This document shows, piece after piece, positions 12,977 to 18,065 of a DNA stretch of 18,065 nt. The translations under genes were made by a program, and so were the position numbers. The notes beneath the pieces were generated by a model. That model ran no database searches and was not told the origin of the DNA. It saw nothing but the letters and a program-made list of their open reading frames with translations. Source of the DNA: Actinomycetes bacterium (GTDB lineage: Bacteria > Actinomycetota > Coriobacteriia > Coriobacteriales > Eggerthellaceae); NCBI GenBank assembly GCA_023395755.1, contig JAEWYG010000124.1, forward strand, positions 1-18,065, written 5' to 3'. How positions within the stretch are numbered: position 1 is the stretch's first letter; the number at the start of each line of letters is the position of its first letter.

Positions 12977-14500
12977 ATGTCTGTAACCGCACATCACCTT
13001 TCTTATACGTATCCTGGCGCTAATACCTTGGCACTCAATCAAGTGTCGCTGACCCTTGTTCCTGGCTGGACGGGAATAGTTGGTTCTAATGGATCAGGGA
13101 AGAGTACGTTATTGAAAATAGTTTGTGGTCTTATTGATCCAGATGAAGGATCTATTTCGACACACATAGGTGGAGTATTTTGCTCACAGTCAACTCATAG
13201 GCCGCCTCCCTCGTTAGAAGATTTCGCATATGATTACAGCCCCGTGGCAGTGAAGCTACGTTATCAATTAGAGATTGAAGACGATTGGTTTTGGCGTTTT
13301 GAAACCTTGTCTCACGGAGAGCGCAAACGTCTCCAAATTGCTTGTGCCTTGGCAGCTAGCCCTCCTCTGCTTGCGCTTGACGAGCCCACCAACCACCTAG
13401 ATTCCGATACGCGAGAATTGGTGGCACGTACGCTTTCTGCCTATAAGGGTATCGGATTGCTTGTTTCTCACGATCGCACCCTGCTAGATGAGTTGGTGAA
13501 CTGCTGTATTTTTTTGGACCAAGGTTTAGCGACCATGGTGCCAGGTTCTTATACCGAAGCGAAAGCGCAAATGGATCTAAGAAGAAAGAGCGCAGTAATC
13601 GAACGGCGAAACGCTCAGCAGGATCTCGCGCGGACTCAAGCCGAGAGCGCCCGTCGCGACAATGTTACTGGAAGAGCCTCAGCACGACGTTCAGCTCGAC
13701 ACCTCGATATACGCGATCACGATGGACGAGAGAAATTACGCCTTGCCATATACAGTGGACAGGATGGGAAAAGCGGTAAGTTATCTACCCAGATGACAAA
13801 AAAGATTGAGCGCATGGAAAAACGAGTAGAAAAGGCACCTGTCAGAAAAGTGTACCAAGGAAGCCTAAGCCTTGATACCTATCCAGCTAGGCGCAAGATT
13901 TTAGGGCATTTGCCAGCAGGATCACTGTCGCTCGGAGGGGATAGAACGTTGCGTTATCCCGACCTTTACCTTGGAAATGCTGATCACATCGGTATTTCAG
14001 GAAGAAATGGGGCAGGGAAGTCTACATTATTGGCGGCGCTATTGTCCCGTATAACTATTGAGCATGGCGTGGTGTTCGTTCCCCAGGAGCTTACCTTAGA
14101 AGAAGGACAATCCCTGCTCGCTGAGGTAAAGAATATGGCTTCAACCGAACGAGGTCGATTACTTTCTATTGTTGCAAGGCTCAATTCTCCTCCTGCTCGC
14201 ATTCTTGAAGGTGATGATCTGAGCCCTGGGGAGCTACGCAAACTTCTGCTTGCGCGAGGCCTTATGACCGCACCTCATCTTATTGTTATGGATGAACCAA
14301 CGAATCATTTAGACATCCATTCTATCGAAGCGTTACAAAACGTTCTCTCTGGCTGCAACTGCGCGCTCGTTCTTGTGTCGCATGATATACCTTTTCTCAC
14401 TTCGCTGACCAAGACGCAATGGGTATTCAAGGTTGACCGGAATGAATGTGGTTTAGTGGGGGATTCCGAAGTAGAGGTGTTGTTGCAGGATCTTGATTAG
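12977..14500 (+). CDS. ABC-F family ATPase (possible ribosome protection protein)
   Basis: Two ABC ATPase domains in one 507-residue chain without membrane segments, the hallmark of ABC-F proteins, which act on the ribosome E site; some remove antibiotics. NBD1: Walker A GSNGSGKST (36-44), signature LSHGE (111-115), Walker B and D-loop LALDEPTNHLD (132-142), SHD (164-166). NBD2: Walker A SGRNGAGKST (341-350), LSPGE (415-419), VMDEPTNHLD (437-446), SHD (468-470). The linker (about 195-300) is very rich in Arg and Lys. NBD1 is compact: no arm insertion between Walker A and signature. Subfamily cannot be decided by eye; a duplicated-domain cytosolic ATPase of other role is possible. TGGAGG precedes the ATG. 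The leader with upstream ORF and hairpin suggests induction by ribosome stalling. Confidence 0.88.
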   Translation: MSVTAHHLSYTYPGANTLALNQVSLTLVPGWTGIVGSNGSGKSTLLKIVCGLIDPDEGSISTHIGGVFCSQSTHRPPPSLEDFAYDYSPVAVKLRYQLEIEDDWFWRFETLSHGERKRLQIACALAASPPLLALDEPTNHLDSDTRELVARTLSAYKGIGLLVSHDRTLLDELVNCCIFLDQGLATMVPGSYTEAKAQMDLRRKSAVIERRNAQQDLARTQAESARRDNVTGRASARRSARHLDIRDHDGREKLRLAIYSGQDGKSGKLSTQMTKKIERMEKRVEKAPVRKVYQGSLSLDTYPARRKILGHLPAGSLSLGGDRTLRYPDLYLGNADHIGISGRNGAGKSTLLAALLSRITIEHGVVFVPQELTLEEGQSLLAEVKNMASTERGRLLSIVARLNSPPARILEGDDLSPGELRKLLLARGLMTAPHLIVMDEPTNHLDIHSIEALQNVLSGCNCALVLVSHDIPFLTSLTKTQWVFKVDRNECGLVGDSEVEVLLQDLD

Positions 14501-14637
14501 AACAGGAAGGTTATCTTCTTTCTTGGTTTGCTTTCTTAAGAAATCGTCAACCGTATTTTTTGCATGAATAACCAATGCTGATTGAACCACAATATCTGGT
14601 ATGTTAGTCTGAACAGAATTCGAGCAAAGGAGCCAAA

Positions 14638-15084
14638 ATGCGCTGTCCTGCCTGCGGTGACCCTGAATCCAAGGTAGTGGATTCGCGCCCTTCTGAAGAC
14701 GATACGGCCATTCGCCGACGTCGTGAGTGTCTAAACTGTGGCCGTCGATTCACTACCTATGAACGCCTAGGTGACAACCCGCTTATTGTGGTAAAAACCG
14801 ACGGATCCTCGGAGGCTTATGATCGACAAAAACTCATGAGAGGTCTCCTTACCGCTTGCGCTAAACGTCCTATTTCCCCCGAACAGATTGCCTCACTTAT
14901 CGATTCCACCGAAACTGAGTTACGCAATGCTTCGTACAGCGAAATCAAGTCAAAGGAGCTTGGCGATCTTGTGTTGGCTAAATTAGGTAGTCTTGACGAA
15001 GTTGCTTATGTCCGCTTTGCGAGTGTCTATAAGGATTTCCAAAATATTGAAGAATTTGCCGTTGCTCTCGAGGAGCTACACTAA
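14638..15084 (+). CDS. nrdR: NrdR, transcriptional repressor of ribonucleotide reductase genes
   Basis: NrdR senses ATP/dATP and represses ribonucleotide reductase operons. The 148-residue product has the N-terminal zinc ribbon Cys3, Cys6, Cys31, Cys34 (MRCPACG and CLNCGRRFTTYER) and the ATP-cone domain (from about residue 47, VVKTDGSSEAYDRQKLMRGL). Length and start are typical; AAAGGAGCC lies upstream. A weak promoter TTGAAC (14582-14587), 17 bp, TAGTCT (14605-14610) is possible. nrdR close to lexA is a familiar actinobacterial arrangement. The stop TAA overlaps the ATG of dut by one base. Confidence 0.97.
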   Translation: MRCPACGDPESKVVDSRPSEDDTAIRRRRECLNCGRRFTTYERLGDNPLIVVKTDGSSEAYDRQKLMRGLLTACAKRPISPEQIASLIDSTETELRNASYSEIKSKELGDLVLAKLGSLDEVAYVRFASVYKDFQNIEEFAVALEELH

Positions 15085-15542
15085 TGGATCATTTGGCTGT
15101 ACCCCTTAAAAATTTGGATGCAGAGTTCCCAATGCCACAGTGCGCTTACACGGGTGATGGAGCAGTCGATCTAAGGGCGACTTGTGATGAAGTTTTGCAG
15201 CCATTTGAACGCAAGCTTATACCCTGCGGTATAGCAGTGGCTATTCCTGCTGGTTATGCTGGCTTTGTGCTACCTCGTAGCGGACTCGCTATTAAGCACG
15301 GTGTCTCACTAGTGAATGCACCGGGGCTCATCGACAGCAACTATCGGGGCGAGATTCAAGCTATATTGGTAAATCTTGATCCTCGCGAGACCTTTACTAT
15401 CAAACGTGGCGACCGGATAGCTCAGTTGGCTATCATTCGTGTTGCCGATGCTCAATTCCAGCTTTGCTCTGATCTTCCCTCTACTGATCGTGGAGAAGGT
15501 GGATTCGGTAGCAGCGGTGTTGGGAATACGCCCTGTTCTTAA
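15084..15542 (+). CDS. dut: Deoxyuridine 5'-triphosphate nucleotidohydrolase (dUTPase)
   Basis: Cleaves dUTP to dUMP and pyrophosphate, keeping uracil out of DNA and supplying dTMP synthesis. All five trimeric dUTPase motifs are present in the 152-residue product: GAVDLRA (26-32), PRSGLA (64-69), GLIDSNYRGEI (81-91, Asp84 and Tyr87), RGDRIAQ (108-114) and the C-terminal RGEGGFGSSG (136-145). Overlap with the nrdR stop (TAATG) and GAGGAG upstream indicate coupled translation with nrdR, joining control of dNTP synthesis with dUTP removal. Confidence 0.97.
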   Translation: MDHLAVPLKNLDAEFPMPQCAYTGDGAVDLRATCDEVLQPFERKLIPCGIAVAIPAGYAGFVLPRSGLAIKHGVSLVNAPGLIDSNYRGEIQAILVNLDPRETFTIKRGDRIAQLAIIRVADAQFQLCSDLPSTDRGEGGFGSSGVGNTPCS

Positions 15543-15583
15543 TCTTGGTCAAACTTTTGAAGTTAGGGTGTAATCGATAGCAT

Positions 15584-15614
15584 ATTCTTGCTTAGAGTAA
15601 CTCTAAGCAAGAAT
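15584..15614. promoter_or_regulatory. Palindromic operator 1 before the MerR gene
   Basis: Perfect 14-bp arms (15584-15597 and 15601-15614) around TAA; core CTTAGAGTAACTCTAAG. GAGT-ACTC type palindromes with CTT/AAG ends resemble operators of the AdhR/NmlR branch of MerR regulators. Its centre is 53 bp (about five helix turns) from that of operator 2. Confidence 0.75.
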
Positions 15615-15629
15615 GGTAGAAAAATAGAC

Positions 15630-15635
15630 TATACT
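15630..15635 (+). promoter_or_regulatory. Candidate -10 box of the MerR gene
   Basis: TATACT lies between the two palindromes; transcription would begin about 15642, inside operator 2. No clear -35 is seen at 17 bp, as is usual for MerR-controlled promoters, which have weak or oddly spaced boxes. Confidence 0.35.
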
Positions 15636-15639
15636 AAAC

Positions 15640-15664
15640 CACACTTAGAGTAACTCTAAGTGTG
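15640..15664. promoter_or_regulatory. Palindromic operator 2 before the MerR gene
   Basis: Perfect 11-bp arms (15640-15650 and 15654-15664) around TAA, with the same core CTTAGAGTAACTCTAAG but different outer flanks (CACA/TGTG instead of TTG-C/C-CAA), so symmetry has been kept independently at each site. Confidence 0.75.
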
Positions 15665-15692
15665 TCGTTTTATCTCTTGGAAGGTGCTGTCT

Positions 15693-16112
15693 ATGGATGC
15701 CGCCGAAAACAGGCACGTCGATTCTGGAGAAAAGCCAAGTAGTGCACCCTTGTATGGCATTAGCGATGTGTCGGTTACGACGGGAATATCGGCATTCACT
15801 ATACGCTATTACGACAAGTGTGGTTTCTTTCCTAATCTACAACGAGATCGTCGTGGTGCACGACTATTTTCTGATGCAGATCTATTTCAATTGCATTTAG
15901 TAGAAGCTTTGCGTAAAAGTGGTTTATCTATCGAAGGTATTCAATATTTTGTTCGCCTATCAAAACGCGGTGATGCTACTAAAGCAGAGCGACTTCGCAT
16001 CCTACGTGCGCAAGAAACGGTACTTGAATACCAACGAGACGAACTTGATGAAAGCCTGAAACGACTTCATAGTGCAACCATGGATTTGGACGTAGCTGGC
16101 GATTCTGAATAG
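15693..16112 (+). CDS. MerR-family transcriptional regulator
   Basis: A 139-residue protein with a MerR winged helix: GISDVSVTTGISAFTIRYYD (22-41) and wing residues to about 90, followed by a dimerisation coiled coil (about 98-128). The form YYDKxGFFP...RDRRGARLFSDADL places it with the AdhR/NmlR-like branch that senses aldehydes or redox stress, but the usual lone cysteine after the helix-turn-helix is replaced by Cys43 in another place, so the signal is unknown. The C-terminal effector region is short, so no large drug-binding domain. Start ATG 15693 has GGAAGG 8 bases upstream; an in-frame GTG at 15660 lies in the operator. Two palindromes upstream suggest autoregulation. Confidence 0.9.
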   Translation: MDAAENRHVDSGEKPSSAPLYGISDVSVTTGISAFTIRYYDKCGFFPNLQRDRRGARLFSDADLFQLHLVEALRKSGLSIEGIQYFVRLSKRGDATKAERLRILRAQETVLEYQRDELDESLKRLHSATMDLDVAGDSE

Positions 16113-16122
16113 GTCAACATGC

Positions 16123-16158
16123 TATAGTTTATGAAAGATGTTAAGAAAACTATATTTT
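16123..16158 (+). terminator. Possible weak terminator after the MerR gene
   Basis: TATAGTTT (16123-16130) and AAACTATA (16147-16154) pair over a 16-base loop and are followed by TTTT. The stem is AT-rich, so the call is weak. Confidence 0.3.
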
Positions 16159-16274
16159 CCATGACTAAGGACTCGTTAGAGAGCAACATAAGGCCTTAGA
16201 ACGGCTCTCAGGGCCTCGAATTAAAAACACCAGTTCAGACACGTAATATTTCTAAAGATTGGACTTCAATACAC

Positions 16275-16715
16275 ATGAATGGCCACAATAACGCTCCGCA
16301 ACCACCGCAGGCACCTAAACCGGCTGATTTTCAGTTACCTCCAAACGAGCAAGATGCACGAAACCTTAAAAGTGCACAAAACCTCATCATGGTAGCAAGT
16401 CTAGCGGGTCCAATCTCTTTGTTTATCGGAGGCTTTTGGCTTAGCTGCGTTGGACTTATCTGTGGCATTATAGGATTCAGGAAACTCAAAGTATTAGCGC
16501 AAAAGCAAAATGCCATCAGTGTCGTAGCTGCACGCTTTAAGAAGTCAAGCATCATATCCATAGTTATCTGCGGGATAATAACGGTGTTGAATGTAGTTGC
16601 AGCGGTCATTTTGTATCCACTTGTTTTACAGGCGCTCGAAACAGGTGACTACAGTCAACTTATGCCCGGCATGGGAACTAACGCGCCTTCGGGTGGAAAT
16701 TCGACATGGGGTTAA
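16275..16715 (+). CDS. Small membrane protein with Pro-rich N-terminus, unknown function
   Basis: 146 residues: a Pro/Gln-rich cytoplasmic-looking N-terminus (1-33), a hydrophobic stretch 37-68 that can form two short helices (IMVASLAGPISLFIGG, WLSCVGLICGIIGF), a basic loop (69-90), a third helix (92-118) and a polar Gly/Ser tail. This resembles the DUF4190-type small membrane proteins common in Gram-positives, but I cannot confirm the family. The ribosome binding site is weak (TTGGACTT). Between it and the MerR gene the sequence has a GAGAGC/GCTCTC inverted repeat (16179-16209) of unknown meaning. Function unknown. Confidence 0.7.
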   Translation: MNGHNNAPQPPQAPKPADFQLPPNEQDARNLKSAQNLIMVASLAGPISLFIGGFWLSCVGLICGIIGFRKLKVLAQKQNAISVVAARFKKSSIISIVICGIITVLNVVAAVILYPLVLQALETGDYSQLMPGMGTNAPSGGNSTWG

Positions 16716-16805
16716 ACCCCTCCCTAAGAATATCGATAATTTATTGATAACACATCTTATGTAAAGTTGAAAGAATAATGACACTCGGATATCTACGCCT
16801 TTATA

Positions 16806-16994
16806 GTGATGCCTGCCTTCATGCTCCTATGCTATCTAGGTTTCGCTCTTTCATATAAAGCCAGTGAACTGAAATCTTCTTCGCAAAAGAATGTTTTCAA
16901 CGATAGAAGCCTTGATCAGCTTTGGATTCTACTCTCAAAGGGGGGCTTGAGAACGACCAAGCAGCTTGCCTTGCTGAAGGAAGAAGCGCGATAA
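16806..16994 (+). CDS. Small membrane protein with SHOCT-like C-terminus (start uncertain)
   Basis: A hydrophobic helix (FIVMPAFMLLCYLGFALSY when read from a little upstream) followed by a linker and a C-terminal segment SLDQLWILLSKGGLRTTKQL ending LLKEEAR, reminiscent of the short SHOCT domain seen at the ends of small membrane proteins, though not an exact match. The frame is open upstream to 16782 but has no good start or ribosome binding site; GTG 16806 or ATG 16809 are the only options. Its stop codon lies in the left arm of a strong terminator, which supports a real gene end. It could be a degraded remnant. Function unknown. Confidence 0.4.
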   Translation: MMPAFMLLCYLGFALSYKASELKSSSQKNVFNDRSLDQLWILLSKGGLRTTKQLALLKEEAR

Positions 16995-17027
16995 AGAACT
17001 CAAACTTCATTCTTTATCGCGCTTTTC
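16984..17027 (+). terminator. Strong intrinsic terminator
   Basis: Arms AAGCGCGATAAAGAA (16984-16998) and TTCTTTATCGCGCTT (17010-17024) pair perfectly over 15 bp with an 11-base loop, and TTTTCTTG ends the structure. It closes the small gene that stops at 16994. Confidence 0.85.
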
Positions 17028-17299
17028 TTGATCCTCGCCACGCTGTTGATATTGATTTCAGCTTTTTCGGGTCCTGTATGGGATATGGAGGGGTGATGCA
17101 AAGTGGTCTTATTTAACTAGTACTATCAAAGTGAATGTTGTATTCAAATAGATTGTCGATTCATTAACAACTACAAGGAAAACCCGCCAATAAAAGACAA
17201 ATACTCAATTCCGTAACGGACCTGCAGTAAAGCGTAGTTCGGGGGTATGATCCCAGCAATTCAAACCCAATGTGCTTTGAAGTGAAAAGGGGCTAGATT
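17028..17299. other. Intergenic region before uvsE
   Basis: About 270 bases without a supported gene. A short palindrome TCCGTAACGGA is at 17210-17220 and TGAAT-GTTGT-ATTCA near 17133-17147. No LexA box of the GAAC-N4-GTTC type and no confident promoter were found. Confidence 0.5.
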
Positions 17300-18065
17300 G
17301 TGAATATTGGTTACGCGTCAAAAACACTGGCGCTTCCTGAAGGCAAGATGCGTTCAATAACAAGAAAACATGCGACTGACGATGCGCTAGCCTTAGTTAT
17401 CGAACACAATCTGGAGGCCTTAGATGCTGTACTTGACTACTGCGCTGACAATAGCATACGTCTTTTCCGCATTAGTTCAGATCTCATCCCTTTTGGGTCG
17501 AACCCAATTAACCAGCTTGATTGGGTCGCACATTTCTCAGAAAAGCTGCATACACTTGGCACTAAGGCGCGTACTAACGGCATAAGATTAAGCATGCACC
17601 CGGGACAGTATACCGTATTGAACTCCCCCGGTGACTCAGTGGCCGAGCGCGCAGTTGTTGATCTTGCCTATCATGCATCTTTGCTCGACGGACTTGGTAT
17701 GGATACGTCATCAAAGATAGTCCTACACATTGGTGGCATGTATGGTAATCGACAGGAAGCAATGAACCGTTTCGTCACCCGTTTTTTGTTACTGCCCGAC
17801 TCAATAAAGTGTCGTTTGGTTATTGAGAACGACGATCGGTTATTTACGGCGAAGAATGCCCTTTCGGTAAGCCGTACCTGCGGCGTTCCGATGGTGTTTG
17901 ACGTGTTACATCATCGTCTAAATCATGAACCAGACTCCCCAGACGAACTTTTCCTTTTAGATGCCGCTAAGGAAACATGGGGTCAAAAAGACGGCCGCCA
18001 GAAGATCCACTATTCGCAACAAGCTCCCTGTAAAAGATCAGGAAGCCATTCGGAAACTATAATAC
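17300..18065 (+). CDS. uvsE: UvsE, UV damage endonuclease (5' part)
   Basis: UvsE (UVDE) nicks DNA 5' of UV photoproducts, starting an excision pathway independent of UvrABC. 255 residues are visible and the frame runs off the window end without a stop. Family motifs: NIGYAS at the start, LFRISSDLIPFGS (55-67), RLSMHPGQY (96-104, His100), KIVLHIGGMYG (139-149, His143), RLVIENDD (172-179, Glu176), PMVFDVLHHR (197-206) and KIHYS (235-239), matching the TIM-barrel metal-binding sites. GTG 17300 is preceded by AAAAGGGG at 7-base spacing. It stands with recA and lexA in a DNA repair neighbourhood but has its own transcript and no visible SOS box. Confidence 0.93.
   Translation, partial: MNIGYASKTLALPEGKMRSITRKHATDDALALVIEHNLEALDAVLDYCADNSIRLFRISSDLIPFGSNPINQLDWVAHFSEKLHTLGTKARTNGIRLSMHPGQYTVLNSPGDSVAERAVVDLAYHASLLDGLGMDTSSKIVLHIGGMYGNRQEAMNRFVTRFLLLPDSIKCRLVIENDDRLFTAKNALSVSRTCGVPMVFDVLHHRLNHEPDSPDELFLLDAAKETWGQKDGRQKIHYSQQAPCKRSGSHSETII

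Noticed and set aside
15660..15692. GTG start of the MerR gene inside the palindrome
   Set aside because: No ribosome binding site; GGAAGG precedes ATG 15693.
16922..17116. 64-residue plus-strand frame running through the terminator
   Set aside because: Crosses the 15-bp terminator stem, lacks a ribosome binding site and looks like no protein family.
1..18065. Prophage, insertion sequence, CRISPR, tRNA or rRNA
   Set aside because: No transposase, integrase, spaced repeats, cloverleaf or rRNA sequence was seen; all large frames are explained by chromosomal genes.

Overview
The window looks like chromosomal core DNA of an actinobacterium of the Coriobacteriia type (Cryptobacterium/Slackia/Eggerthella relatives). 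This is inferred from moderate base composition, the order pgsA-cinA-recA-recX-rny, a stand-alone SpoVS homologue before miaB-miaA-hflX, lexA close to nrdR, and an actinobacterial/Gram-positive SOS box (GAAC-N4-GTTC). Genus assignment is a guess; class-level placement is fairly likely. No phage, insertion sequence, CRISPR, tRNA or rRNA was seen.

Layout. Positions 1-1898: the 3' end of rimO, then a pgsA gene fused in frame to a cinA C-terminal (PncC amidase) domain. 2145-3946: recA behind an SOS-type promoter, recX, and a perfect 21-bp-arm palindrome at the end of recX. 4031-6806: rny (RNase Y) with a terminator-like hairpin in its leader, followed 1 bp later by an orphan GHKL-family ATPase. 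6879-9834: a spoVS-like gene, miaB and miaA in one tight unit. 9880-11350: hflX preceded by a 7-codon upstream ORF with a strong ribosome binding site and two hairpins. 11384-12592: a convergent hairpin, then lexA on the minus strand, divergent from a small C-terminally anchored membrane protein; three LexA boxes lie between them. 12649-14500: an ABC-F ATPase preceded by a 3-codon upstream ORF and a long hairpin. 14638-15542: nrdR and dut, overlapping. 15584-16112: a MerR-family regulator behind two long palindromes whose core recurs as an orphan site after hflX. 16275-16715 and 16806-16994: two small membrane proteins, the second closed by a strong terminator. 17300 to the right edge: uvsE (UV damage endonuclease), cut by the window end.

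Themes. The first is DNA damage: recA, recX, lexA, the SOS-controlled small protein, nrdR/dut for dNTP supply, uvsE. The second is translation: rimO, miaB, miaA, hflX and an ABC-F protein. HflX and ABC-F proteins both act on stalled or drug-bound ribosomes, and here both have short upstream ORFs plus hairpins, which suggests ribosome-sensing attenuation. The best candidates for something undescribed are the SOS-controlled tail-anchored protein opposite lexA, the two translation-sensing leaders, the MerR palindrome set, and the GHKL ATPase coupled to RNase Y.
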